A DNA stretch of 64,000 nt from Corynebacterium lizhenjunii. GTDB taxonomy: Bacteria; Actinomycetota; Actinomycetes; Mycobacteriales; Mycobacteriaceae. Every line of letters starts with the position of its first letter. The first letter of the stretch is position 1. This document shows, piece after piece, positions 26,216 to 34,889 of the stretch. The stretch covers positions 310,001 through 374,000 of the forward strand of contig NZ_CP064954.1 of the NCBI RefSeq assembly GCF_011038655.2, given 5' to 3'. A program made the translations under genes and the position numbers. The notes under the pieces were generated by a model. That model was given only the letters and a program-made list of their open reading frames with translations, had not been told where the DNA came from and did no database searches.

Positions 26216-27088
26216 CTAGGCCTGCTGCAGTTGCCTAGTCTGCCGATTCCCCCTCTGCCGCACCCCTTTCCCACCGGCCGGGGTGGTGCCGCGGTTGCGC
26301 CAGCGGTAGAGGATGAGGAGGGTGAGGAATATGGTGGCATCGGCAAGCACTATGCCCGCGGCGCTGGCCACGCGTAGGTGGTAGGCCACCCAGAACCCCG
26401 CCAGGGCCCCGGCGGCGCCAAAGAAGGCGGCCCACACCCACATGTGCAGCACGTGGCGGGAGACCAGGCGGGCGGTCAGCGGGGGCAGGACCATGAGGGC
26501 GATGACCAGCATGGTGCCCGCGGTGTGGAAAGCGGTGGTGGTGGTCAGGGCAACCAGGGCCAAAAAGCCCCACTGCCAGACGCCATGGGCGTGGCCGTTG
26601 AAGGCGGCGGCGGACAGGCGCGGCAGCCATAGGCCCAGCACCACGGCGTTGAGCACGGCCACCCCGCCCATGATCCAGATGTAGTCCGGGTCAGACAGGG
26701 CCACCAGGTTCAGATCGCCCACCAGGACCACGTGGACATCGAGGGGGGAGTGCGTCAGCACGGTGGAAATGAGCACCACGCCTATGGCAAAGAGCGTGGG
26801 GAAGATGATGCCCAGTGCGGCATCTTTGGGCAGATGGCGCTGTAGGGCGTAGGTGGCCCACGCCACCAGGATGCTGGCGGTGGCGGCGGTGACTGTGAGC
26901 CAGGGGGAGTGTAGGTCGCCCGCGGCCAGGTAGCCCAGCACAATTCCGGGCAGGACGGCGTGGCCCATGCCGTCGATGAGCATGGCCTCCCCACGCAGCA
27001 CCAGGAAGGTGCCGGGGAGGGCGCAGGCCACCGCGGTGCAAATGGCCAGCAGGCAGGCGCACGCGGCCAGGCTTAACGAGCTAAACAT
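26216..27088 (-). CDS. mntD: Manganese/zinc ABC transporter permease, second subunit
   Basis: A 290-residue ABC-3 family permease with about eight helices and the family hallmark [16 protein letters not shown] near the N-terminus. The start at ATG 27088 overlaps the first permease gene by 16 nt. It is the last gene of a four-gene operon on the minus strand with binding protein, ATPase and two permeases; a two-permease layout is typical of corynebacterial MntABCD. Metal choice is inferred from the MntR box upstream of the operon. VLADAT near the C-terminus is encoded by a partial interspersed word (26336-26348). Confidence 0.85.
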   Translation of the reverse strand: MFSSLSLAACACLLAICTAVACALPGTFLVLRGEAMLIDGMGHAVLPGIVLGYLAAGDLHSPWLTVTAATASILVAWATYALQRHLPKDAALGIIFPTLFAIGVVLISTVLTHSPLDVHVVLVGDLNLVALSDPDYIWIMGGVAVLNAVVLGLWLPRLSAAAFNGHAHGVWQWGFLALVALTTTTAFHTAGTMLVIALMVLPPLTARLVSRHVLHMWVWAAFFGAAGALAGFWVAYHLRVASAAGIVLADATIFLTLLILYRWRNRGTTPAGGKGVRQRGNRQTRQLQQA

Positions 27089-27939
27089 GGCAGAACCTTT
27101 CGCAGAAGCAACGCGGCCAGCACGCAGGCGGCCTGGACCAGGATGATGATGGGGCCGGTGGGAAGCGGCCCGCAGGCAATGGAGATATAGCAGCCCACAG
27201 CGGCACTGGCCCCGCCAAGCAGGGAGGAGGTGACAATGAATGGCACCAGGCGGCGGGTGAGTTGGCGCGCGGCCGCTGCGGGAGCGCAGCAAGCGGCAAC
27301 CATAAGCACCACGCCCACGACGGTAATGCCCACCACGGTTACGGTCACCAGCGCGGCGTAGGCGATGGCGTTGACCACGCGCACGGGAACGCCGGTTGCT
27401 TGGGCGAATGCGGTATCCGAGACTGTCACCGCGTGGGCGTGGTGCACCAGGAGCAAACAGCCCACGGCGCCGCCGCCCACTACGGCGATGGTGATTACAT
27501 CCGCCCGGGTGAGGGTGGAAGCATTGCCCAGCAGGTAGTCCGCGAGTCCAGCCTGGCCGGGGAGGGGATGCCGGGAGAGAAACTGCAGGCCCACCATGCC
27601 GAGGGCGAAGAAGCTGCTCAAGGTGGCGGCCAGGACGGCATCGGGATGCAAGGGGGCCAGGCGCGGTAGCAGGCGCACCAGCCACACCGCCAGCAAGCCG
27701 CTGGCCAGGGCGCCCAGCAGCAGGACCGGCGGAATGCGGCCATTGCTGGTGAACAAGGAGGCCACCAGGAAGGCGGCGACAATGCCCGGCAGGCTGGAGT
27801 GGGCGACTACGTCGGTGAGCAGGCTGGTGCGGCGCAGGAAGAGCAGTGGGCCCACTGCCCCGGCGCTCAAGCCCACCACCACCGTTCCGCATAACGCCTG
27901 TGCGTAGGTGTAGTCAGTGAAAAGGTCTAGTGGGTTCAT
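27073..27939 (-). CDS. mntC: Manganese/zinc ABC transporter permease, first subunit
   Basis: A 288-residue ABC-3 permease with about eight membrane helices. The diagnostic segment is SLLTDVVAHSSLPGIVAAFL near residue 40. Its GTG/ATG junction overlaps the ATPase gene stop by 4 nt (27936-27939), so translation is probably coupled. It pairs with the following permease to form the membrane channel. Confidence 0.87.
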   Translation of the reverse strand: MNPLDLFTDYTYAQALCGTVVVGLSAGAVGPLLFLRRTSLLTDVVAHSSLPGIVAAFLVASLFTSNGRIPPVLLLGALASGLLAVWLVRLLPRLAPLHPDAVLAATLSSFFALGMVGLQFLSRHPLPGQAGLADYLLGNASTLTRADVITIAVVGGGAVGCLLLVHHAHAVTVSDTAFAQATGVPVRVVNAIAYAALVTVTVVGITVVGVVLMVAACCAPAAAARQLTRRLVPFIVTSSLLGGASAAVGCYISIACGPLPTGPIIILVQAACVLAALLLRKVLPCLAR

Positions 27940-28631
27940 GAGGCGTACCCATAGGCCTGCGCAATGGCCTCCTCGCTCAGGACTTGCTCGATGGGGCCGG
28001 CAGCACAGGTGCCGCCGGGGCTGATCAGTAGGGCGTGGTCGCAGAGTTTGCGCACCTCGCTGAGGGTGTGGTGCACTACCATGATGCCGCGTCCCTCCGC
28101 GCAGAGTTCGCGCAGGACGGTCTCGATGGCGGCTTGGCTGGCTGCATCAACACCGGCGAAGGGCTCGTCTAGCAGGAGCACGTCTGGCTCGAGTGCCAGG
28201 GTGCGCGCCAGCAGGACTCGTTGGCGTTGGCCGCCGCTGAGCTTGCCGATGTCCTGGTTGTGCAGCGTGTCCATCCCAGTGCGCTTCAGGGCCGCGAGGG
28301 CGATGTCCCGGTCCTGTTTGCCGGGCCAGCGCCACCAGGGCAGGCGCGGGATGCGCCCGTGCAGGGCAATATCGCCCACGGTGGCTGGAAAAGTCCAGTC
28401 CAGCTCCGCGTGTTGGGGCATATAGCCCAGCACGCCTTCGTGGCTGAAACTGCCGCCCAGGCTAGGGGCCACCCCGGCTAGGGCTTTGAGCAGCGTGGAT
28501 TTTCCGGTGCCGTTGGGGCCCACCACGCCGGTGATGCTGCCTGCTTGCAGGGTGAAGTTCACGTCGCGCACGACCGGTAGCTGATAGCCAACGGTGAGAT
28601 CTTCTGTGCGCAACAGCGTGGCGTTATCCAT
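27936..28631 (-). CDS. mntB: Manganese/zinc ABC transporter ATP-binding protein
   Basis: A 231-residue ABC ATPase: Walker A GPNGTGKST (about residue 38-46), Q-loop in GYMPQHAELDW, signature LSGGQRQRV, Walker B VLLLDEPFAGVD, and the switch His in VVHHTL. It overlaps the binding-protein gene by 8 nt upstream. The stretch encoding DIGKLSGG looks like a copy of the interspersed word but is fully explained by the ABC signature. Confidence 0.92.
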   Translation of the reverse strand: MDNATLLRTEDLTVGYQLPVVRDVNFTLQAGSITGVVGPNGTGKSTLLKALAGVAPSLGGSFSHEGVLGYMPQHAELDWTFPATVGDIALHGRIPRLPWWRWPGKQDRDIALAALKRTGMDTLHNQDIGKLSGGQRQRVLLARTLALEPDVLLLDEPFAGVDAASQAAIETVLRELCAEGRGIMVVHHTLSEVRKLCDHALLISPGGTCAAGPIEQVLSEEAIAQAYGYAS

Positions 28632-29559
28632 TCAGCGCCTGCGCGATCGCGTGCGCGTTGTACTCGAAGACTCCCAGGTAGGTGTCGGTGGGAGCGGTGG
28701 CGCCCAGGGTGTCTGCAAAGAGTTCAGCGTCGGAGATTTCCACATTCCAGCCGCGGGACTGCACGGCTTCCTTCAGTGCTTGGATGGCCTGCGGGTTGGC
28801 CTGGTTGTCCTGGAAGATGACGGGAACGCGCTTGGTGGCGATGGTGTCTGCCAGCTTGGAGATTTCCGTCGGCGAGAGGGCGGCGTCGGTGGTGACAAAG
28901 TCCGTCGCGTGAATCTCGAAGTCGAAGGTGCGGCCGAAGTAGTTGAAGGCGTCATGGCCGGAGATCAGCACGCGCGGATTGGCGTCCTTGAGCTCTGCGG
29001 CGGCCTTTTCCTTGGCGGCAGTGATTTTCTCCCCGTAGTCCTTGGCGGCGGCGGTGTAGTCCGCGGCATTATCCGGGTCGATCTCCGCCAGTTTTTGGCC
29101 AATCTCGGTGACCACATCGCGCCAGATGTCTGGGCTATTCCAAATATGGGGGTCGAAAGTGCCGTCGTCTTCCCAGGGCAGCAGGCGGGAGTGCTCGATT
29201 TTCTCGCCGACTGCCAGCTGGCTATCGCCTAGGGACTCCAGTTGGGTTTCCATCTGGTGCTCCAGGTGTAAACCGGTCCACAGCACCAGGTCAGCTTCGC
29301 GCAGCTGGTTGATGTCCTGGGTGGAGGGCTGGTAGGTGTGCGGGTCGCCACCGGGGCCGACGATGGTGGTGACGGTGGCATCTGGGGCGACGTTGCGGAC
29401 GGCATCGGCAAGGTAGCCAGTGGTGGCCACGATGTTGAGGTTGGAGGAATCCCCAGAGGCCGCAGAGTCCGAGGAAGAGCAGGCGCTGAGCGTGGCACCG
29501 GCCAGGATGGCCAGGGCGCTGCAGGCGGCCACGGACAGCCGACGAGTTCGGTTAAGCAT
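28624..29559 (-). CDS. mntA: Manganese/zinc-binding lipoprotein of ABC transporter
   Basis: A 311-residue cluster A-I substrate-binding lipoprotein. The signal peptide ends in the lipobox LSAC (Cys near residue 27). Likely metal ligands are the His in GGDPHTYQPS, the His residues in GLHLEHQME, the His in LISGHDAFNYFGR, and an Asp or Glu near the C-terminus. It captures Mn(II) or Zn(II) outside the cell for the permease. The start at ATG 29559 has TTGGAG 6 nt upstream. The upstream palindrome and the divergent MntR gene argue for manganese. Confidence 0.87.
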   Translation of the reverse strand: MLNRTRRLSVAACSALAILAGATLSACSSSDSAASGDSSNLNIVATTGYLADAVRNVAPDATVTTIVGPGGDPHTYQPSTQDINQLREADLVLWTGLHLEHQMETQLESLGDSQLAVGEKIEHSRLLPWEDDGTFDPHIWNSPDIWRDVVTEIGQKLAEIDPDNAADYTAAAKDYGEKITAAKEKAAAELKDANPRVLISGHDAFNYFGRTFDFEIHATDFVTTDAALSPTEISKLADTIATKRVPVIFQDNQANPQAIQALKEAVQSRGWNVEISDAELFADTLGATAPTDTYLGVFEYNAHAIAQALNG

Positions 29560-29591
29560 GACTAACTCCAAAAGGTAGAGAGAATACGGAA

Positions 29592-29607
29592 GTTCAATAC
29601 ATTGAAC
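29592..29607. promoter_or_regulatory. Probable MntR operator
   Basis: GTTCAATACATTGAAC is a perfect 7-bp inverted repeat with a 2-nt centre, in the 106-bp space between mntA and the divergent mntR gene. It resembles the corynebacterial MntR site as I remember it (TGTTCAAT-N2-3-TTGAACA). It lies 33 nt upstream of the mntA start. Confidence 0.75.
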
Positions 29608-29665
29608 CCAAGTTAATCTACCCTTAGCTAGATAAGTTGGCAAGGGGGTATTTACACTTGCCCCC

Positions 29666-30328
29666 ATGCACCTCAATGACTTGCCTGAACGCAGCCAGGA
29701 ATACCTCAAGGCCTTGTGGGACCTGGTGGAACATCATGGTGAGACGGTGACGGTCAAGGACCTGGTGGCGCGCACGGGGCAGAAGCCGCCGACGGCATCG
29801 GAAGCCATCAAGCGCCTGGCGGCCCAAGGTTTGGTGGAGCATGAGCGCTACGCGGGGGTGTCGCTGACGGCTGCCGGCCGCGAGCTGGCGATGGAGATTG
29901 TGCGCCGGCATCGCCTGCTGGAGACCTTCTTGGTCACCAACCTGGGCTATAGCTGGGATGAGGTGCATGAGGACGCCGATATTTTGGAGCATGCCTGTTC
30001 TGATCGCTTTATCGATCGGCTCGACGCCCTGCTGGGCCACCCGGATCGCGATCCGCACGGCGATCCCATCCCGGATGCTCACGGTCGTATCGCGGACCTG
30101 GGCACAGATACGCTTGCCGATGCCCCCGTGGGCCAGCCCCTAACCCTGCTGCGGGTGTGCGACACGAACTCCGATCTGCTGCGCTACCTGGGCCAACACG
30201 GTGTGCAGCCTGGCGATGAGCTCACCATCCGCGCCGATGTCGCCGGCTTGCTGGAGATTGATGTGCGCGGCGATGTCATTTCCCTGGCCAAGGCGGCTGC
30301 TCACGACGTGACTGTCGCGCCGGCTTAG
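29666..30328 (+). CDS. mntR: DtxR family manganese-dependent regulator (MntR)
   Basis: A 220-residue DtxR-family repressor: winged helix (residues 1-70), dimerisation and metal domain (about 72-140), and a C-terminal SH3-like FeoA domain (about 145-220). Against the DtxR sequence, the position of metal ligand Met10 is Glu here and Cys102 is Asp (ADILEH instead of ACRWEH). Carboxylates at these places are typical of Mn-selective MntR. It is divergent from mntABCD and the palindrome between them is the likely target. A TACACT box lies 7 nt before the ATG (leaderless). A 16/17 copy of the interspersed word lies at 30112-30127 and encodes LADAP. Confidence 0.88.
   Translation: MHLNDLPERSQEYLKALWDLVEHHGETVTVKDLVARTGQKPPTASEAIKRLAAQGLVEHERYAGVSLTAAGRELAMEIVRRHRLLETFLVTNLGYSWDEVHEDADILEHACSDRFIDRLDALLGHPDRDPHGDPIPDAHGRIADLGTDTLADAPVGQPLTLLRVCDTNSDLLRYLGQHGVQPGDELTIRADVAGLLEIDVRGDVISLAKAAAHDVTVAPA
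30112..30127 (-). repeat. Interspersed word, 16/17 copy (in mntR)
   Basis: GCTTGCCGATGCCCCC on the plus strand, lacking only the terminal A of the consensus. Encodes LADAP in the gene frame. Confidence 0.88.
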
Positions 30329-30330
30329 CC

Positions 30331-30398
30331 CCGCGCGGCTTGGGGCTGGGCCGGGCACCCGCGCGGCTTGGGCGCTGGGCCGGGGCATCCGCGCGGCT
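30331..30398. repeat. Three copies of a CCGCGCGGCTT repeat between mntR and menE
   Basis: CCGCGCGGCTT recurs at 30331, 30359 and 30389 (spacing 28 and 30 bp), within longer similar units including GGGCTGGGCCGGG(G)CA. It fills the space between the convergent stops of mntR and menE. Confidence 0.8.
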
Positions 30399-31609
30399 TA
30401 GGGCCTGCTCAGCAGCTCCTGGACCGCGCGGCGGTCTACCTTCCCGGGACCGGTAAGCGGCAGGGATTCGACGCGCCGCAGGTCCTTCGGGATCTGCCAG
30501 CGGGGCAGGTCATCGAGGGCTTCGAGGATGTCCGTGCGCGACGCCCAGCCGCTATAAGCGGCGACGATCATCTGGCCGAGACGGGGGTGCGGCACGCCTA
30601 CTACGCACGCGGCCTCTACACCAGGGATGTGCAGAAGGAGCTGTTCTAGGGCCTCGGGGTGCAATTTGAGGCCGCCGGAGTTGATCATGTTATCGAGCCT
30701 GCCGGTCACCGTCAGTCGCGCGGGTGCTGGGTTGGCCGCATCCGGGTTGGCTGGGTTGGCTGGGTTGGCTGGGTTGGCTGTGGCCGGGGCGTCGGCACTG
30801 GGGGCGAGGTGTCCGGCATCGGCGGTGGCAAACCAGCCATCAACAAAGGCGGAGCTATCGGCATTGCGGTAGCCGTGGGCGATGGTGGGACCACCGAGGT
30901 GGATGCGCCCGGTGTCATCCACGCGGACCTTGACCCCGGGGAGCGGGTAGCCGTCGTAGACGCAGCCGCCCGCGGTCTCCGAGGAGCCATAGGTGGTCAC
31001 GGGGTTTATGCGCAATTTGCGCGCGGACTCGAGCAGCTGCGGGTGGGTGGCGGCGCCGCCAACCAGGATGGCGTCAAACTCACGCAAGGCGTCAATGCCC
31101 TGCAGCGTGTCCATGGCCTTGGCCAGCTGCATGGGGGTCAAGGAGGTGTACATGCGGTCGCCGGTCTCTGCCAGCTCCGCAGCCCCGCGCGCGAACGCCG
31201 GGACGTCGAAGCCGCCACGCAAGTCCATGCACCAGGGGTCCACCCCGGCCACCAGCGAGCGCACTAGGACTTGGATTCCCGCGATGTGGTGGGCGGGCAT
31301 GGCCAGCAGCCACTGCCCGGGGCCGCCCAGGGTGCGGTGGGTGGCATCCGCGCTGGCCACCAGGTTGGCCGGCGTAAGCTGAGCGCCTTTCGGGGTGCCG
31401 GTGCTGCCGGAGGTGGGCACGACCAGGGCGATGTCTGCGCTAATCTCCTCGCCCACGCGCATGTGACTGCGCAGCAGGGAGGATGTGGCGGCATCGGCAG
31501 CGGGAAGGGGGAGAAAACTGCCGTGCCCCGCTATCGCGGCCTCCAGGTCGTCCAGAATCTTGTCCGGGCGGGCGAGGTTTACGGGTAGCGGGGCAAGGAA
31601 GTGGCTCAC
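30398..31609 (-). CDS. menE: o-Succinylbenzoate-CoA ligase
   Basis: An acyl-adenylating enzyme (ANL family) that activates o-succinylbenzoate with CoA in menaquinone synthesis. It has 403 residues, compact for the family. The AMP-binding motif is VVPTSGSTGTPKGAQLTP, with later motifs TTYGSSETAGG and GRLDNMINSGGLKLHPE, and the catalytic Lys in GPGKVDRR near the C-terminus. Between GHLAPSAD and ARLTVTGRLD it carries an expansion of Asn-Pro-Ala units encoded by a 9-bp repeat. GTG or ATG starts are possible near 31609; the assigned start gives a normal N-terminus. Confidence 0.92.
   Translation of the reverse strand: MSHFLAPLPVNLARPDKILDDLEAAIAGHGSFLPLPAADAATSSLLRSHMRVGEEISADIALVVPTSGSTGTPKGAQLTPANLVASADATHRTLGGPGQWLLAMPAHHIAGIQVLVRSLVAGVDPWCMDLRGGFDVPAFARGAAELAETGDRMYTSLTPMQLAKAMDTLQGIDALREFDAILVGGAATHPQLLESARKLRINPVTTYGSSETAGGCVYDGYPLPGVKVRVDDTGRIHLGGPTIAHGYRNADSSAFVDGWFATADAGHLAPSADAPATANPANPANPANPDAANPAPARLTVTGRLDNMINSGGLKLHPEALEQLLLHIPGVEAACVVGVPHPRLGQMIVAAYSGWASRTDILEALDDLPRWQIPKDLRRVESLPLTGPGKVDRRAVQELLSRP
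30744..30779. repeat. 9-bp tandem repeat, four units, inside menE
   Basis: Four identical GGGTTGGCT units (plus strand), a related unit just before. They encode repeated Ala-Asn-Pro on the menE strand in a surface loop before the C-terminal domain. Confidence 0.92.
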
Positions 31610-31620
31610 GCGCAGTGATT

Positions 31621-32037
31621 TTACGCCTGCTGGCGGTTCTTGCGCAGGAAGTGGTCCACGGAGTGCATGCCGGGGCCAGCGGCAACGAGCATCAGGGCGG
31701 CGGTGGCGATGATGCCGACGAGCTCCCAGCCACCGTTGGAGGCGTAGATGCCGTTGGTGAAGTGGCCAGCGAAGATGCCCGCAAAGACCATGGTCACGGC
31801 CACCAGAGCGCCGACGATGCGGGTGCCCAGGCCGACGATGATGAGGATGCCGCCGATGATTTCAATACCGGCGGCGGCCGGGGCGGCGATGCTGGCTGCG
31901 GGCACGCCCATGTTGGCGAAGGATTCGGTGGTGCCGGCGATGCCCCACACGCTGACCTTCTGCCAGCCGTGGGCGATGAGCACAACGCCCAGGATGACGC
32001 GGGCGGCCAGCATGACAAACGAGTTGGTTAAGTTCAT
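31621..32037 (-). CDS. DoxX family membrane protein
   Basis: A 138-residue four-helix membrane protein of the DoxX family, with the conserved N-terminal AARVILGVVLIAHGWQKV and GIEIIGGILIIVGLGTR segments. Such proteins are linked to quinone or thiol redox chemistry and oxidative stress, but the role here is unknown. The ATG at 32037 lies 8 nt after a TAAAGT box, giving a leaderless start; a TTG three codons earlier is in frame. It sits among menaquinone genes, 11 bp before menE on the same strand. Confidence 0.85.
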   Translation of the reverse strand: MNLTNSFVMLAARVILGVVLIAHGWQKVSVWGIAGTTESFANMGVPAASIAAPAAAGIEIIGGILIIVGLGTRIVGALVAVTMVFAGIFAGHFTNGIYASNGGWELVGIIATAALMLVAAGPGMHSVDHFLRKNRQQA

Positions 32038-32147
32038 GCTCGCCAACTTTAGGGTTGAAGTAATCCGGCTGTCTACGTTCGGGCGGTTTTTGGGTCCAAG
32101 GCCTCAGTTTAAGGTTGAGGTGGCGGTAGTCACTTTTAGGGGGCTAC

Positions 32148-33116
32148 CTAATAGTAGTAGGGGAACTGGTCCCAGTTCGGGTCGCGCTTTTCTAGGAAGG
32201 CCTCCTTGCCTTCTACGGCCTCATCGGTCATGTAGGCCAGGCGGGTGGCTTCCCCCGCAAAGACTTGCTGGCCCATCAGGCCGTCGTCAGTGAGGTTGAA
32301 GGCGAATTTGAGCATCCGCTGCGCGGTGGGGGACTTGGTGTTGATCTCGCGGCCCATGGCGATTGCGGCATCTTCTATATCCGCGTGGTCTGCAACTTCA
32401 TTGACCGCGCCCATCTCATACATGTGCTGGGCGCTATAGGTCCGGCCTAAGAAAAAAATCTCCCGGGCATATTTTTGGCCCACCATCTTGGCCAGGTAGG
32501 CCGAGCCATAGCCGGCGTCGAAGGATCCGACATCGGCATCGGTTTGCTTGAAGCGGGCTTCCTGGCGCGAGGCAATGGTCATATCGCACACCACGTGCAG
32601 GGAGTGCCCGCCGCCGGCGGCCCAGCCGTTGACCACGGCGATGACCACCTTGGGCATCGTGCGGATGAGCCGCTGGACTTCGAGGATGTGCAGGCGCCCG
32701 CCTTCGACCTTTTCGCGGGCGGTATCGACGGTATCGGCAGTTTCGCCGTCCGCATAGCGGTACCCGGAGCGCCCGCGAATGCGCTGGTCCCCACCGGAAC
32801 AAAATGCCCAGCCGCCGTCTTTGGCGCTGGGGCCGTTGCCGGTGAGCAGCACCGTGCCCACATCAGGGGTCCGGCGCGCGTGGTCCAACACCCGGTAGAG
32901 CTCATCTACTGTGTGGGGGCGGAAGGCATTGCGCACCTCCGGCCGGTCGAAGGCAATGCGCACAATGCCATCCGCGCGGGTCGTGCCCTTGAGGCGGTGG
33001 TAGGTAATGTCCGTTAAGTCCGCGAAACCGGGAACGGGGGCCCACAATTGCGGCTTGAAGGGGTTGTCGGTGCTGTAGCTGTGGGTCTGGGAAGACTCTG
33101 GCTGCTGTTGGTTCAT
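32148..33116 (-). CDS. menB: 1,4-dihydroxy-2-naphthoyl-CoA synthase
   Basis: A crotonase-family enzyme of 322 residues that closes the second ring of menaquinone. Visible signatures are AFDRPEVRNAFRPHTVDEL, FCSGGDQRIRG and VVNGWAAGGGHSLHVVCDMT (oxyanion hole), and the C-terminus FLEKRDPNWDQFPYYY typical of MenB. ATG 33116 lies 7 nt after a TAGCCT box (leaderless). The longer upstream open frame crosses a 13-bp repeat region and is not part of the gene. Confidence 0.96.
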   Translation of the reverse strand: MNQQQPESSQTHSYSTDNPFKPQLWAPVPGFADLTDITYHRLKGTTRADGIVRIAFDRPEVRNAFRPHTVDELYRVLDHARRTPDVGTVLLTGNGPSAKDGGWAFCSGGDQRIRGRSGYRYADGETADTVDTAREKVEGGRLHILEVQRLIRTMPKVVIAVVNGWAAGGGHSLHVVCDMTIASRQEARFKQTDADVGSFDAGYGSAYLAKMVGQKYAREIFFLGRTYSAQHMYEMGAVNEVADHADIEDAAIAMGREINTKSPTAQRMLKFAFNLTDDGLMGQQVFAGEATRLAYMTDEAVEGKEAFLEKRDPNWDQFPYYY

Positions 33117-33153
33117 GGGCCCTAGGCTAGCGCACGGCCAGAGCCCTGGCGGG

Positions 33154-33218
33154 GTGCCTAGCCGTTGTGCCCAGCTGCCGTGCCTAGCCGTTGTGCCTAG
33201 CCCCCGTGCCCAGCCACC
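33154..33218. repeat. 13-bp tandem repeat, five units, upstream of menB
   Basis: Five units of GTGCC(T/C)AGC(C/T)(G/C/A)(T/C)(T/C): GTGCCTAGCCGTT at 33154 and 33180, with variants at 33167, 33193 and 33206. They lie between menB and the DcuC-like gene. The period equals that of the repeat before hemA. Confidence 0.88.
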
Positions 33219-33258
33219 GTGCCGGAGTGTCCAGCCACAGAGTTCGCGGACGCCAAAC

Positions 33259-34677
33259 CTAGCCGATGAACAGGAAGGAAAAGACCACGTTGAGCACCGT
33301 TGCGGCCACCATGGGTACGATGGTGCGCTTGACCAGCTGGATGGGGTTGACCTTGATGGCGCCGGAGACGATGAGGACTGCGGCATTGACCGGGGAGACC
33401 TGCCGCATCAGGTTCGACGTGCCCCAGATGGCGGTGAGCATCTGCGGGGCGTGAATGGAGGTCTCGGCCGCCAGGCCGGGGACCACCTCGGAGAAAGCGA
33501 AGTAAGGTGCGGTACCGGAGCCAGTCAGTGCGGCCATCGCGGCGGTGGCGCCAACGAAGATGAGCACGATGATGGCAGCCGCCCCCGTCGAGCCCTCCGT
33601 GGCGTTAATCAGCATGTCGATGACGCCCATCTGGGTAATGCCTTCCACCAGCACAGCGGCGGCCACCAACAGGGCCACCACGCCTGCGGCGCCTTCACCC
33701 ATGCCCTTGAAGAAGGTGGCGGTGTCATCCACAGCACCGGTCAGGCTGCGGCGGCGCAGGCCTTCAATAATCATCGCGATGAACAAGGAGACCACGGTTA
33801 CCGGCAAAATGCCCGCCTCAAAGGGAATCACGTCCAGGCGGTTGAGCACGGCCGATAGCACAATCAACAGCAGCGGCAGCAGGGGCAGCACGGCGTAGAA
33901 GCCGGGCAGGCCAGCGGCGCGCTCCAGCGCCTGGCGGGTTTGCCGGTCGGATTCGCTTTCCGTTGCGCCCACTTGTCCCGCATGTTCTTCGGCAAAGTGC
34001 TTAGCGTCGGCCTTGTCGCAGCGGTGCTGCCACCACATGTGCACAAACGCTGTAATCAATAGGGCAGGCACGGTCGCGTGCGCCACGGATCCGTAGACAA
34101 ACTCGGTCACGGACATTTCCGTGAGGTCTGCGCCTTGGATCAGCCCGGCTTCCAGCGGGGTGGGCACAATGGTCGAGGAGGTCACCACAATCGCGCCCAC
34201 GGTCAGCGGGGTTAGCCCCGCGGCAATCAGTGCTGGCAGCAGCGTGGCTACCAGCAGTAGGGATAGTGCTGCGGCCGAAGGGATAACCAGCGACAGCAGG
34301 TTGCCTATCAAAAAGCCCACCGGCACCAGCCAGTATGAGCCGCGGAAGCGCTGCAGGGGAGCGGATAAGACCACCACGGTTTTGGCATCAGCACCAATGT
34401 GGCGCATGTAAGACACGAAGCCGAATAGCACCATGATGGCCATGCCAATTCCGCTAAAACGGGCCTTGAATAGGGCTTCGACTACCAGTAATTGGTCATA
34501 GAAGGCGTTACCGGTGGGGTCGATGTCCGTGGTGCGCATGTCTGCCCGGCCGGTCAGCGCGGCCGCCATGAGCAAGACCACACCCACGCCAAAGATTGCC
34601 GCCGCAGCGTGGACCTTTTTATAGATAAGCCACACCACGGCCACAATGGCCGCCAGGGCGATGAGGAGATATAACAC
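33259..34677 (-). CDS. DcuC family C4-dicarboxylate transporter
   Basis: A 472-residue membrane protein with about twelve helices, resembling the DcuC family of C4-dicarboxylate carriers (fumarate, succinate). Segments such as LFGFVSYMRHIGADAK, NLLSLVIPSAAALSLLL and TSSTIVPTPLEAGLIQ fit this family. A more general organic anion carrier cannot be excluded. The GTG start at 34677 is preceded by GGAAGGAACC. It stands alone between menB and menC. Confidence 0.78.
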   Translation of the reverse strand: MLYLLIALAAIVAVVWLIYKKVHAAAAIFGVGVVLLMAAALTGRADMRTTDIDPTGNAFYDQLLVVEALFKARFSGIGMAIMVLFGFVSYMRHIGADAKTVVVLSAPLQRFRGSYWLVPVGFLIGNLLSLVIPSAAALSLLLVATLLPALIAAGLTPLTVGAIVVTSSTIVPTPLEAGLIQGADLTEMSVTEFVYGSVAHATVPALLITAFVHMWWQHRCDKADAKHFAEEHAGQVGATESESDRQTRQALERAAGLPGFYAVLPLLPLLLIVLSAVLNRLDVIPFEAGILPVTVVSLFIAMIIEGLRRRSLTGAVDDTATFFKGMGEGAAGVVALLVAAAVLVEGITQMGVIDMLINATEGSTGAAAIIVLIFVGATAAMAALTGSGTAPYFAFSEVVPGLAAETSIHAPQMLTAIWGTSNLMRQVSPVNAAVLIVSGAIKVNPIQLVKRTIVPMVAATVLNVVFSFLFIG

Positions 34678-34889
34678 AATGGTTCCTTCCAGAGTTTGCG
34701 CAGCTGGCCATCGGGCCAGGTACGCGGCGAGAACCGCCGGCGGAGTCCATCGTGTAGGGCGGGCTCCCCGGCGTCGAGCAGGGGCGAAGGGTAACCGCGG
34801 TTGTTATAACCTTTCTCCCTAAAGGTACCACCCACGCCGCGTAAGGTACACCCGCGCACCCCGCGCCCTGGCCCGGTACGCTGAGGCTT

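Noticed and set aside
28240..28255. Copy of the interspersed word in mntB
   Set aside because: It encodes GKLSGG, the ABC signature, and is explained by protein conservation.
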